Notes: generated by a model not told the origin, from the sequence alone. Shown: positions 24,097 through 33,234, counted from the first letter of the stretch. The stretch: DNA of 41,121 nucleotides from Novosphingobium guangzhouense (GCF_002896965.1 NZ_LYMM01000048.1:1-41121); one strand, 5' to 3'. Numbers and translations: made by a program.

Positions 24097-25437
24097 ATGT
24101 GGGTGTTCGAGGTGCTCGCCAATCGCGTCTATCGCCATCTGTTCCTCGCCCAAGTGATCGCGCTGGTCGGCACCGGCCTCGCGACGGTGGCGCTCGGGCT
24201 GCTTGCCTATGACCTTGCCGGCGGCAATGCCGGTGCCGTGCTCGGCACGGCGCTCGCCATCAAGATGGTCGCCTATATCCTCGTCGCGCCGATTGCGGGC
24301 GCCTTCGCCGATCGCGTACCGCGCAAGGCCCTGCTGGTGGCGCTCGACCTCGTCCGGGCCGGCGTCGCGGTGTTCCTGCCGTTCGTCAGCGAAGTCTGGC
24401 AGATCTACGTCCTGATCTTCGTCCTGCAATCGGCATCGGCCGCGTTCACACCGACCTTTCAGGCGACCATTCCCGATGTGCTGCCGCAAGAGCGCGACTA
24501 TACCCGCGCGCTCTCTCTTTCCCGGCTCGCCTACGACATGGAGACACTGACCAGTCCGGTCCTGGCGGCCGCGCTGCTCACCGTGATAAACTTCCACTGG
24601 TTGTTCTCGGGCACCGCCCTCGGCTTCCTTGCATCGGCCGCGCTCGTCGTCAGCTCCGGCCTGCCCAGCCTCGTCAGTCAATCGACCGCCGTCCGCGACG
24701 GCATATATGCCAAGACCACGCGCGGCATCCGCATCTATCTGCGCACGCCGCGTCTGCGCGGCTTGCTCGCGGTCACGCTTTCCGCCGCTGCCGCGAGCGC
24801 GATGGTCATCGTCAACACGGTCGTGATCGTCCGCGCGCTCGGGCTCGGCCAGCGCGAGGTCGCGATCACGCTCGCCGCCTATGGCGGTGGTTCGATGCTG
24901 GCCGCCTTTGCACTGCCGCGCATTCTCGACCGGTTTTCCGATCGGCGCGTGATGCTGATCGCGTCGGTGGCGCTGGCCATATTGCTCGCGGGCCTTGCCG
25001 CAGCCGGCTTGACGGCGCCGGGCCACTCGCTCGCATGGCCGGTCATTCTCATCGGTTGGCCGTTCCTCGGCATGGCTTATGCGGCAAGCATCACGCCATC
25101 GGGCCGCCTCATCAAGCGCTCGGCGAACGCCGAGGACCGGCCGGCCCTGTTCGCGGCCCAGTTCGCGCTCAGCCATGTCTGCTGGCTGATAGCCTATCCG
25201 CTCGCCGGGCAGCTGGGTGCGGCCTCTGGGTTGTCAGCGGCGTTTGCCGCCATGGCGGGTCTGGCGGCTTTCGGTACGGTTGCGGCTTTGCTGGTCTGGC
25301 CGGCACGCGACGCGACCACGGTCGAACACAATCATGACGATCTTCCGGCCGATCATCCGCACTGGCGCGATCACGGAAAGTCGGGACACGACTATGTGAT
25401 CGACGATCTTCATCCACGCTGGCCGCGCCGGTCATGA
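24097..25437 (+). CDS. nreB: NreB-like MFS nickel/cobalt exporter with His-rich tail
   Basis: 446 aa, twelve-helix MFS transporter. The loop 2-3 motif is present as FADRVPRKALLVALD. The C-terminus after the last helix is rich in His/Asp (EHNHDDLPADHPHW, then RDHGKSGHDYVIDDLHP), the trait of NreB and NccN nickel exporters. The repressor and operators upstream match the nreA-nreB arrangement of Achromobacter. Specificity (Ni, Co) is inferred. The stop overlaps the next ATG at 25434 (ATGA), making one transcript with the czc genes. Confidence 0.85.
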   Translation: MWVFEVLANRVYRHLFLAQVIALVGTGLATVALGLLAYDLAGGNAGAVLGTALAIKMVAYILVAPIAGAFADRVPRKALLVALDLVRAGVAVFLPFVSEVWQIYVLIFVLQSASAAFTPTFQATIPDVLPQERDYTRALSLSRLAYDMETLTSPVLAAALLTVINFHWLFSGTALGFLASAALVVSSGLPSLVSQSTAVRDGIYAKTTRGIRIYLRTPRLRGLLAVTLSAAAASAMVIVNTVVIVRALGLGQREVAITLAAYGGGSMLAAFALPRILDRFSDRRVMLIASVALAILLAGLAAAGLTAPGHSLAWPVILIGWPFLGMAYAASITPSGRLIKRSANAEDRPALFAAQFALSHVCWLIAYPLAGQLGAASGLSAAFAAMAGLAAFGTVAALLVWPARDATTVEHNHDDLPADHPHWRDHGKSGHDYVIDDLHPRWPRRS

Positions 25438-25880
25438 CAGCAATATTTGCGATAGTGCGGGATTACTTGCCGCTCATGCACCGTGGCGATAGGTTGCGCG
25501 CCATGGCCCGACCGTTGGTCCTTGCTTCCCGCCGCGCGCCGGCGAGCCGTCTGCAGTGCGTCGCCGCATTGTTGGGACTGCTCGCCATGATCGGCGTGAT
25601 CGGGCTTGCGACCTGGCATGACGGCCTGCCGCACAGCCATGCGCCAGTTCATGCCGCGAGCATCGATACCGACCACCATGACCATGCTCCCTCGGATCAG
25701 CCCGATCCGTCGGACGCGCTCCATCTGGCAGCTCATGCCGTTGCCCAGACCGTGGACCTCTCTTCGCGACCGCTGGTTAGCGTAACGCTGTTCATCGTGT
25801 CGCTGCGCTGGACGCTGGTCACCACCAGCCTGCCGGTCTCGGCGAGGCCCGTCGAGATATTGCGACCCCCACGCGGCTGA
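25434..25880 (+). CDS. His-rich membrane/periplasmic protein, CzcI-like
   Basis: 148 aa. One membrane helix (about 42-60, VAALLGLLAMIGVIGLA) is followed by a His/Asp-rich segment (WHDGLPHSHAPVHAASIDTD then HHDHAPSDQPDP) and a second hydrophobic stretch (~115-130). Small His-rich proteins of this kind precede czcCBA in several Proteobacteria (CzcI and similar). They may bind metal or modulate efflux. ATG 25434 is coupled to the exporter; later ATGs (25476, 25503) cannot be excluded. Confidence 0.65.
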   Translation: MTAIFAIVRDYLPLMHRGDRLRAMARPLVLASRRAPASRLQCVAALLGLLAMIGVIGLATWHDGLPHSHAPVHAASIDTDHHDHAPSDQPDPSDALHLAAHAVAQTVDLSSRPLVSVTLFIVSLRWTLVTTSLPVSARPVEILRPPRG

Positions 25881-25933
25881 ACGCTCGGCGCCGATCTGGC
25901 GCGCGTTCGACATGCCGTTAAGGGGATTGATCC

Positions 25934-27202
25934 ATGAGAGCCTATTCAGGCCGGCTGCCGCGCATTGCGGTGACCGGCATGCTGGTCGCGAGCGGCGCGC
26001 TGCTGCTTGTCCAGTCAGTGCGCGCGCAGGTTGCGCCGCCCTTCGCCACCTTGCTGCGCGACAGCGAGAACGCACCCCGTTCGGCAGCGATTGCCGCCGA
26101 TGTCGCTCGCGCCGAAGGGCTTGCCGAACAGGCTCGTGCCCGCCCCAACCCGACCGTCAGCGTGATGGCCGAGAACATCGCGGGCCGCGCGCCCTATCGC
26201 GGCTTCGACGGGGCGGAGAACACGCTCCAGTATAACCAGCCGTTCGAACTGGGCGGCAAGCGCTCGGCGCGTATTGCTGCCGGAGAGGCCGAGGTTGGCG
26301 TCGCGAGAGCAAGAGCCTCGGGTGCCAGGGCGACCTATGCCCACGATCTCGCGCTCGCCTACGCCATGGTTGAAATCGCCCAGCGCCGCGTCGAACTGGC
26401 TGATGACGAGGTCGAGGAAGCCGAGGCCGACCTGAAGCTCGCACGCGCGCTGGTTGATGTCGGCAAGGAAGCAAGATTGCGGAGTCTTCAGGCCGAGTCC
26501 GCGCTGAACGCGCTGCGGGCCGATCGCGACCTCGCACGCGCCAATTTGACCGGCGCGCTGGCGCGGCTGTCCGCCCTTGCCGGTGCGCCCCAGACCTTTA
26601 CCGGCATCAGCGGCTCGGTGCTCGCCATGTTCGAGCGGCCGGCGATCGTCGGCCCGGTCGATGCCGGCAGCTCGGCGATCTACCGGTTGGCGCTCGCCGA
26701 ACGCGACGCGGCGGCGCTGCGCATCCGGGTCGAGGAGAAGCGCGCAATCCCGGACGTCACCGGGCAGCTCGGCGTGCGCCGTCTGGAGCGCGACAATGCG
26801 ACCGCGATGATCGTCGGGGTCTCGGTGCCCCTGCCGCTGTTCGACCGCAATCGCGGCAATGTCGCCGCGGTCCGCGCCGAGGCGCAGGGAGCGGCCTCGC
26901 GCGCCGAGGCTGCGCGGATCGAGACCGAAGCCGAACTGCGCGGCGCCATCGCCCAGGCCGAGGCGAGCGAGAGCCGCGTGACGGCCGCGCAAGCGTCGCT
27001 CGCAACGGCCGATGAAGCCTATCGGCTCGCCCGGATCGCCTATGAATCCGGCAAGGCACCGCTGATCGAATTGCTCACCGCCCGCCACAATCTCGGCAGT
27101 GCTCGCGGGGTCGTGCTCGACACGCTCGCCGCGCGCTTCGCCGCCAACGCTACGCTCGCCCGCCTCCAGGGCCGCACCATCACCGGAGACCTGATCCCAT
27201 GA
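25934..27202 (+). CDS. czcC: Outer-membrane channel of a heavy-metal RND pump (CzcC)
   Basis: 422 aa TolC-family protein. It has a signal peptide (GMLVASGALLLVQSVRAQ) and two long alpha-helical OEP repeats: LAEQARARPNPTVSVMAENI with ARATYAHDLALAYAMVEIAQ in the first, then LAERDAAALRIRVEEKRAIP and LARIAYESGKAPLIELLTAR in the second. ATG 25934 follows AAGGGG. It overlaps czcB (ATGA). It forms the exit duct for the CzcBA pump. Confidence 0.9.
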   Translation: MRAYSGRLPRIAVTGMLVASGALLLVQSVRAQVAPPFATLLRDSENAPRSAAIAADVARAEGLAEQARARPNPTVSVMAENIAGRAPYRGFDGAENTLQYNQPFELGGKRSARIAAGEAEVGVARARASGARATYAHDLALAYAMVEIAQRRVELADDEVEEAEADLKLARALVDVGKEARLRSLQAESALNALRADRDLARANLTGALARLSALAGAPQTFTGISGSVLAMFERPAIVGPVDAGSSAIYRLALAERDAAALRIRVEEKRAIPDVTGQLGVRRLERDNATAMIVGVSVPLPLFDRNRGNVAAVRAEAQGAASRAEAARIETEAELRGAIAQAEASESRVTAAQASLATADEAYRLARIAYESGKAPLIELLTARHNLGSARGVVLDTLAARFAANATLARLQGRTITGDLIP

Positions 27203-28350
27203 CCTCCGACAAGAACCGCCTGTATATCGGCTCCGCCGTCGCTCTCCTGCTTGCCGCCGGCGCCGGGTTCGGCATCGCCCGTTTCACCCAGCCCGCGCCA
27301 CCCGCTGCGCAAACCCCCGCCGCCGAGGCGAAGCCGGGCGACGATGTCGCCATCGACGCTGCTGGTATCCGCAGCTCGCAGATCGTGGTGGCGCAGTCTG
27401 CCTCAGGCGAACTCGACGCCGCGATCGCAGCCAGCGCCACGGTGGATTCGACTCCCGACGCCGAAGCGGTGCTGACACCGCGCGCGGCCGGTACCGTCGT
27501 TCGCATCTTCAAGCGCATCGGCGATCCGGTGCGCGCAGGCGAAACGCTGGCGCTGGTCGAGAGCCGCGACGCTTCGGCGATCGCCGCCGACCGCTCGGCG
27601 GCAAGTGCCCGGGTCACGCTCGCCACGAAGCAGCTGGCGCGCGAGCGCAGCCTGCTGGCCCAGGGCGTCAGCCCGCGCGCCGATTATGAAACCGCCGAAG
27701 CCAATCTCGCGGTTGCCCGCGCAGATGCGATGCGTGCCAGCGCCGCCGCAGGGGCCGCGCGGGTGGCGGGTGACGGCCGCTCGGTCGCAGTGGTGAGCCC
27801 GGTCAGCGGGCGCGTGACCGCCGCGTCGGCAAATCTTGGCCAGTTCGTCTCCGCCGAAGCTGAGTTGTTCCGCGTCGCCGATCCCAGCCGGTTGCAGATC
27901 ACGGCGAGCGTGCCGCCCGCTGATGCGACCCGCGTGCGGGTGCGTGACCGCGTCGAGTTGAGCCTCGCCGATGGCGCGATCATCGCCGGGCGGGTCCGGT
28001 CGTCGACCGGGGTCGTCGATGCGCAAACTCGGGGGGCGACCGTCGTCATCGAGGCGAGTGCCGGGAGCAGCGTGCTTGCGCCAGGGCAGCTCGTGCAGGC
28101 GCGTATCTTCGCCAGTGGCGGCGCGACCAAAAGCGGCGTGATGGTGCCACAGGATGCGGTGCAGACGCTCGGCGAGCGCACGGTAGTGTTCGTTCGCACA
28201 GCCGCCGGGTTCAGGGCGCAGACGGTGCAGGCAGGCGCGCGCAGTGGCGGGCTGGTCGCGATCGTCTCCGGCCTCAAGGGCGGGACACAGATCGCTACGA
28301 CCAACGCCTTTCTGCTCAAGGCCGAACTCGAGAAGGAGTCGGCGGAATGA
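27199..28350 (+). CDS. czcB: RND membrane-fusion protein (CzcB)
   Basis: 383 aa HlyD/CusB-type periplasmic adaptor. An N-terminal membrane anchor (IGSAVALLLAAGAGFGIARF) is followed by a lipoyl half (AGTVVRIFKRIGDPVRAGETLALV), a coiled-coil hairpin (ATKQLARERSLLAQGVSPRA), a second lipoyl half, beta-barrel and MP domains. No His-rich N-terminal metal-binding stretch like that of Cupriavidus CzcB is seen. ATGA overlaps with both neighbours. Confidence 0.9.
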   Translation: MTSDKNRLYIGSAVALLLAAGAGFGIARFTQPAPPAAQTPAAEAKPGDDVAIDAAGIRSSQIVVAQSASGELDAAIAASATVDSTPDAEAVLTPRAAGTVVRIFKRIGDPVRAGETLALVESRDASAIAADRSAASARVTLATKQLARERSLLAQGVSPRADYETAEANLAVARADAMRASAAAGAARVAGDGRSVAVVSPVSGRVTAASANLGQFVSAEAELFRVADPSRLQITASVPPADATRVRVRDRVELSLADGAIIAGRVRSSTGVVDAQTRGATVVIEASAGSSVLAPGQLVQARIFASGGATKSGVMVPQDAVQTLGERTVVFVRTAAGFRAQTVQAGARSGGLVAIVSGLKGGTQIATTNAFLLKAELEKESAE

Positions 28351-31300
28351 TCGGTCGCATCCTTGCGCTCTCGGTTCGCGGACGATGGCTCGTCGCGTTC
28401 CTCACGCTCATCGTCATCGGCTTCGGCGCGTGGCAGATCACCAAACTGCCGATCGACGCGGTTCCCGACGTTACCAACCGGCAGGTGCAGATCAGCACCT
28501 TCGCGCCCGCGCTCGGTCCAGTCGATATCGAGAAACAGGTGACCTTCCCGGTCGAGACCGCGCTCGCCGGTATTCCCGGGCTGCAGATGACGCGCAGCTT
28601 CTCGCGCAACGGCTTCAGTCAGGTGACCGCCGTGTTCGAGGATTCGACCGACATCTATTTCGCGCGCCAGCAGGTGACCGAGCGGATCGCGCAGGCGAAG
28701 GACAGCCTTCCGGCCGGCGTCCAGCCCAATCTCGCGCCGCTCAGCACCGGCCTTGGCGAGATTTTCTTCTATTCGGTCGCCTTTCGTCACCCCGACGGCA
28801 AGGGCGGTGCCGAGCATGTCGATGGCAAGCCCGGCTGGCAGACCGACGGCAGCTACCTCACGCCCGAGGGTGAGCGGCTGACTACCGAACTGGCGAAGGC
28901 AGCCTATCTGCGCACCGTGCAGGACTGGATCATCCGTCCGCAGATGCGCAACGTGAAAGGCGTTGCCGGCGTCGATTCCAACGGCGGCTATGTGAAGCAA
29001 TATCTGGTCGAGCCGAACCTCAATGCGCTCGCGACCTACGGCCTCTCGATCACCGAGCTGGCCGATGCGCTGGAGAAGGCCAATTTGTCGGCAGGCTCCA
29101 ACTATGTGCGGCGCGCCGGTGAAAGCTTCCTTGTGCGTGCCGACGCGCGGCTCCGCTCGATCAGCGAGATCGAAGAAGCGGTGGTCGCGACCCGCGGCGG
29201 CACCCCGGTGCGGGTCAAGGATGTCGGGCAGGTCGTGATCGGCGGCGCGGTGCGAACCGGCTCGGGCAGTCGCATGGGATCGGAGGCGGTCATCTCGACC
29301 GTGCTGATGCTGGTCGGCGAGAATAGCCGCATCGTCGCCAACAGCGCCGCCGAGCGCCTGACCGAGATTAACAAGGCGCTGCCGCCCGACGTCTTCGCCG
29401 AGCCGGTCTACAACCGATCGAAGCTGGTCAACGCGACGATCGCGACGGTCGAGAAGAACCTCGTCGAAGGCGCATTGCTGGTCATCGTTATCCTGTTCCT
29501 GCTGCTCGGCAATGTCCGCGCGGCCCTGATCACCGCGGCGGTCATCCCGATCACCATGTTGATGACGGCGGCGGGGATGAATGGCCTCGGCGTCTCGGGC
29601 AATCTCATGAGTCTGGGCGCCCTCGACTTCGGCCTGATCGTCGATGGCGCGGTGATCATCGTCGAGAACGCCCTGCGGCGCCTTGCCGAACGACAGGAGC
29701 ATGAAGGGCGGTTGCTGAGCATGGACGAGCGGCTTGAAGAGACCACGCTTGCGGCCAAGGAGATGATCCGCCCAACTGTCTATGGCCAGCTCATCATCTT
29801 CCTCGTGTTCGTGCCGTTGCTCACCTTCCAGGGTATCGAGGGCAAGACCTTCTCGCCGATGGCGGTGACGCTCATGGTCGCGCTGGCGAGCGCGTTCGTC
29901 CTGTCGCTGACTTTCGTTCCGGCGATGCTGGCGATCCTCATCAAGGGCAAGGTCAGCGAGACAGAGGTCAAGCCGATCCGATGGTTCAAGGAGAAGTACG
30001 CCCCGCTGCTCGAACGCGCAGTCGCTCGCCCTTTGCCGTTCGTACTCGGCGGCGCGGGCATATTCCTCGCGGCCGTGCTCGCGTTCGGGCTGCTCGGTGA
30101 GGAGTTCATGCCTCAGCTCGACGAGAAGGACATCACGGTCACCAACTTCCGGGTGCCGTCCGCCTCGATCGATCAGTCGACGCAGATGCAGCTCCAGATC
30201 GAGAATGCCCTCAAGACCCTGCCCGAGGTGGCGCTGGTCTTTTCCAAGAACGGCAACGCCGATCTCGGCACCGATCCAATGCCGCCAAATGCTTCGGACA
30301 CCTATGTCATTCCCAAGCCCGAGAGTGAGTGGCCGGCCGAGGTGCGGAGCAAGGAGGATATCCTCAAGCGCATCGAGGCGCGGATGAAGCCGCTGATCGG
30401 CAACCGCACCGAGATTCAGCAGCCGATCCAGATGCGGTTCAACGAGTTGATTGCGGGCGTGCGCGCCGATGTAGCGGTCAAGCTTTATGGCGACGATCTC
30501 GACCAGATGAGCGGTGAGGCGCGGCGCATCGCGGGCGTGCTGCGCTCGATCCCCGGTGCGGGAGATGTCAGCGCCGAACAGACCGACGGTGCGCCGACGT
30601 TCGACGTCAAGATCGATCGACTGGCGGCGGCCCGCTACGGTCTGACGGTCGAGGAGGTTGCGAACACGGTATCCGCGGCGCTCGGCGGTCGCGAGGCCGG
30701 CCTTCTGTTCGAAGGCGACCGACGCTTCTCGGTCGTGGTCCGGCTTCCCGACGCGCAGCGCGACGATCTCGAAACGCTGGGGGCTATCCCGATCATGCTG
30801 CCCGCTTCGGACGGGCAGGTCGCGCGATCGATCCCGCTGAGGGAAGTGGCGCGGTTCAGCTACACGCAGGGTCTCAACCAGATCAGCCGTGAGAATGGCA
30901 AGCGCATGGTCACCGTTCAGGTGAATGTTCGCGGTCGCGATCTGGGCGGGTTCGTCTCGGACGCGCAGGCACGGATCGGGGCGATGACGCTGCCGCCGGG
31001 CATGTACACGGAATGGGGCGGCACGTTCGAGAGCCTGCAATCGGCACGGCTGCGGCTTTTGATAGTCGTGCCGATCTGCTTCGTCGCGATCTATGCGCTG
31101 CTCTATCTGGCGCTTGGCGGGTTTATTCCCGCAGCCATCGTGTTCTCGGCCGTGCCGATGGCGCTTGCGGGCGGCGTCTTCGCGCTGCTGTTGCGCGGCA
31201 TCCCGTTCTCGATCACTGCGGCGGTAGGGTTTATTGCATTGTCAGGCGTCGCGGTCCTCAACGGCCTCGTGATGATGAGCGCAATCAGTAAGCGACGGGA

Positions 31301-31589
31301 CGACGGTGCGGGCGGGGACAAAGCAATCATCGATGGCGCCATGGAGCGCGTGCGTCCCGTGCTGATGACGGCACTGGTCGCAAGCCTCGGGTTCGTTCCG
31401 ATGGCGCTAGCAACCGGAACTGGCGCGGAAGTTCAACGACCATTGGCGACCGTCGTGATCGGAGGTCTCATAACCTCCACGGCGCTCACATTGCTCGTGC
31501 TTCCGGCAATTGCTGCATTCGTCGATCGATGGCGGACCCGATTTGATGGAGTGCAAGCGCAGACCCCAGTCATTTCACAATCTGGCTGA
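28347..31589 (+). CDS. czcA: Heavy-metal RND efflux pump (CzcA/CnrA-type)
   Basis: 1080 aa, normal for HME-RND inner-membrane antiporters. TM4 holds the proton-relay signature DFGLIVDGAVIIVEN (D427 first Asp), i.e. the divalent-cation class (Zn/Co/Cd/Ni) and not the monovalent CusA type, whose motif lacks this DFG…DG arrangement. Start MIGRILALSVRGRWLVAFLT and the duplicated 6+6 helix plan with two large periplasmic loops are typical. The NreB partner suggests Ni/Co among substrates. A strong hairpin lies 31 bases after the stop. Confidence 0.92.
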   Translation: MIGRILALSVRGRWLVAFLTLIVIGFGAWQITKLPIDAVPDVTNRQVQISTFAPALGPVDIEKQVTFPVETALAGIPGLQMTRSFSRNGFSQVTAVFEDSTDIYFARQQVTERIAQAKDSLPAGVQPNLAPLSTGLGEIFFYSVAFRHPDGKGGAEHVDGKPGWQTDGSYLTPEGERLTTELAKAAYLRTVQDWIIRPQMRNVKGVAGVDSNGGYVKQYLVEPNLNALATYGLSITELADALEKANLSAGSNYVRRAGESFLVRADARLRSISEIEEAVVATRGGTPVRVKDVGQVVIGGAVRTGSGSRMGSEAVISTVLMLVGENSRIVANSAAERLTEINKALPPDVFAEPVYNRSKLVNATIATVEKNLVEGALLVIVILFLLLGNVRAALITAAVIPITMLMTAAGMNGLGVSGNLMSLGALDFGLIVDGAVIIVENALRRLAERQEHEGRLLSMDERLEETTLAAKEMIRPTVYGQLIIFLVFVPLLTFQGIEGKTFSPMAVTLMVALASAFVLSLTFVPAMLAILIKGKVSETEVKPIRWFKEKYAPLLERAVARPLPFVLGGAGIFLAAVLAFGLLGEEFMPQLDEKDITVTNFRVPSASIDQSTQMQLQIENALKTLPEVALVFSKNGNADLGTDPMPPNASDTYVIPKPESEWPAEVRSKEDILKRIEARMKPLIGNRTEIQQPIQMRFNELIAGVRADVAVKLYGDDLDQMSGEARRIAGVLRSIPGAGDVSAEQTDGAPTFDVKIDRLAAARYGLTVEEVANTVSAALGGREAGLLFEGDRRFSVVVRLPDAQRDDLETLGAIPIMLPASDGQVARSIPLREVARFSYTQGLNQISRENGKRMVTVQVNVRGRDLGGFVSDAQARIGAMTLPPGMYTEWGGTFESLQSARLRLLIVVPICFVAIYALLYLALGGFIPAAIVFSAVPMALAGGVFALLLRGIPFSITAAVGFIALSGVAVLNGLVMMSAISKRRDDGAGGDKAIIDGAMERVRPVLMTALVASLGFVPMALATGTGAEVQRPLATVVIGGLITSTALTLLVLPAIAAFVDRWRTRFDGVQAQTPVISQSG

Positions 31590-31619
31590 GACGTCGCAGC
31601 TGCGGCCGCTTTTGACAAT

Positions 31620-31655
31620 AGCCGCCATTGGCGCTGCGGGCGCCAAATGGCGGCT
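31620..31655 (+). terminator. Strong stem-loop after czcA
   Basis: Arms 31620-31634 and 31640-31655 are complementary over ~15 pairs (AGCCGCCATTGGCGC with GCGCCAAATGGCGGCT, one bulged base) around TGCGG. No T-tract follows, so it is either a weak intrinsic terminator, an mRNA 3' stabiliser, or a palindromic repeat unit. Confidence 0.55.
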
Positions 31656-32024
31656 TAGTCCCAGCCCCGGTCACAAGCGGACTGGCGACTCATGGGCACG
31701 CCATTTTCCCAGTTGAACGGCTTGGTTGGGCGCGTAGAAGCCTTTGCCGCCCTCGACCCATCGTTGCCTTTCAGGTTCTCATTTCAGTTTCCCAGAACCA
31801 AACATTCTCTGGAGCCCCGACCACGGCGGAAAGCCGGTGTAAACGACTGTCCAATCAGGAGCCGGATTGCGGGAATAGCTGACGCTTACTCTGACTCCGC
31901 TGCCGACGAAAAAAGGTCGTTTAGATCTGCCTGGCAGACGTCCAAATCAAAAAGCAACTGTCGATGGGGCGCCACTAGGGCAACTGCCTGATTGCCTCAA
32001 TTTGGACATGAGCGAGGAAGCATC
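31656..32024. other. Gene-free stretch right of czcA
   Basis: About 370 bases in which I see no supportable gene. A plus-strand frame (31692-31991) has no family character. The stretch contains the right copy of the 33-bp repeat at 31875-31907. Confidence 0.5.
31875..31907 (+). repeat. Right copy of the 33-bp direct repeat
   Basis: It begins ATAGCTGACGCTTACTCTG and ends GCTGCCGAC. It matches 18955-18987 at 28/33 positions in the same orientation. Confidence 0.6.
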
Positions 32025-32801
32025 TCAGTCTTCCCGCAAAATCTTTTCCTGCATGTGAGAGCAGTAGGAGCAAAGCCCTTCATCGAGCCCGTCTAGATAA
32101 TCCTGTATGCTGATGCCTGCTCCGCAGCGAAAACATTCAGCGTTAAAATCCAAAGCTTCGCCGCAGTTCGCACAACCGTCTTCCCCTTCCAACAACGTCG
32201 ACCGCCCGCAAACGGGACACTGATAGATCGGGCCATCCTCGAATGCATCCTTGTAACGGACATACGCCTCGGCTCCATGCGCCTTCTCGATCGCCTGTTC
32301 GATGGCATCGGCTACATCTACATCTTGCCCGCAGGTCTTGCAGCGCAGCTGTGCGTAATCTTGGCTCTCGTTTTCGGGTTCGACCTGCTCGACGAGCTCG
32401 GACTGACAATCTCCGCATTTGATGACTTCAGCCATGATTGAGGAAGATCGCCATCTAATTTTCTCTAGTGTGGCCCGCGCTTCCCGGAGCTCTTGGTCGT
32501 ACAACTCCTTAGTTTCCAGCATGGTTGTCCATGCTTCTCCCAAAAGCGCGACTGGATCTTCCTCCATCTGGCGAAACAGGGAAGCCACAACCGGAAAACC
32601 CTTGCTGATCGCCGCGCGGATCGCGGTCGCCGACTCCGATGTGTAGTGATGTTCCATATCGTTGCGGATGGTGTTGAGCGCTTTGAGCGCCTTATGGTCC
32701 AAGGATATTCCGAAATCTTTGGCGCGTTCACCGATTTGCTGAAAGTCTATGGTCGAATGGCCTACTTGTGCCAGCTCGATGCCGCCCTGACCGTCTGGCA
32801 C
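32025..32801 (-). CDS. Zinc-ribbon hypothetical protein, probably missing its 5' end
   Basis: 258 aa as read from GTG 32801. The C-terminal half has several CxxC knuckles: CGDCQ, CKTCG, CPVCG, CANCG, CFRCG, CSYC (residues ~130-250), i.e. three paired zinc ribbons. The N-terminal half is helical (LDHKALKALNTIRNDMEHHY), like a HEPN-type or abortive-infection-associated helix bundle (RNDMEHHY resembles the RNxxEH family of motifs). The start is weak: no Shine-Dalgarno, a stop five codons before, and the protein opens mid-sentence (PDGQGGIELAQVGHS). I infer N-terminal truncation. Function unknown. Confidence 0.6.
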   Translation of the reverse strand: MPDGQGGIELAQVGHSTIDFQQIGERAKDFGISLDHKALKALNTIRNDMEHHYTSESATAIRAAISKGFPVVASLFRQMEEDPVALLGEAWTTMLETKELYDQELREARATLEKIRWRSSSIMAEVIKCGDCQSELVEQVEPENESQDYAQLRCKTCGQDVDVADAIEQAIEKAHGAEAYVRYKDAFEDGPIYQCPVCGRSTLLEGEDGCANCGEALDFNAECFRCGAGISIQDYLDGLDEGLCSYCSHMQEKILRED

Positions 32802-32893
32802 AGGCTTAAGAGGCTAATGAAAAAGCTGGGCTGAGGTGGAGCAGGGGGGCGGCAGCCACAGCGCTTCAGGGCCTGAGGCTGCCGCGTTATGCT

Positions 32894-33145
32894 TTAGGCT
32901 TGAGTACGCGTGGGCTCCGCAAATCCGCTCGGCCGTGCGCGTTCAAGCTTGTCTGCTTCGCGGCGGTCGGCATACTTCTTGTAAGCATATCCGCCTGCCG
33001 CCACGGCAATCAGGCTCAGCGGACTTAGTCGACGCAGTAATGTCGGCACGGCCACGCCGAGAAGTGCACCGCCCGATCCATTGAGGCCCTGTACGTGCTT
33101 CGAGGCGTGGCTGCCGGCGATCGCCCCGATAATCTTGCCAATCAT
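32894..33145 (-). CDS. Small Gly-rich membrane-associated hypothetical protein
   Basis: 83 aa from ATG 33145, with AAGGAGA well placed upstream. The N-terminus MIGKIIGAIAGSHASKHVQG and the central hydrophobic stretch LIAVAAGGYAYKKYADRR suggest one membrane segment with a charged tail. Similar tiny proteins occur in sphingomonad chromosomes without assigned function. Confidence 0.65.
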   Translation of the reverse strand: MIGKIIGAIAGSHASKHVQGLNGSGGALLGVAVPTLLRRLSPLSLIAVAAGGYAYKKYADRREADKLERARPSGFAEPTRTQA

Positions 33146-33234
33146 GCGATGGTCTCCTTCGCTTTCATCAAGGGAGTACAGGCAGATTGGTTCCGGGCCG
33201 TTCGCTCGGAAAGAGAAGGCGTCCTGCAATTCAG

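Noticed and set aside
27684..31040. 1118-aa minus-strand frame opposite czcB/czcA
   Set aside because: Length comes from codon bias of the sense genes; the peptide is a His/Arg/Asp-rich shadow.
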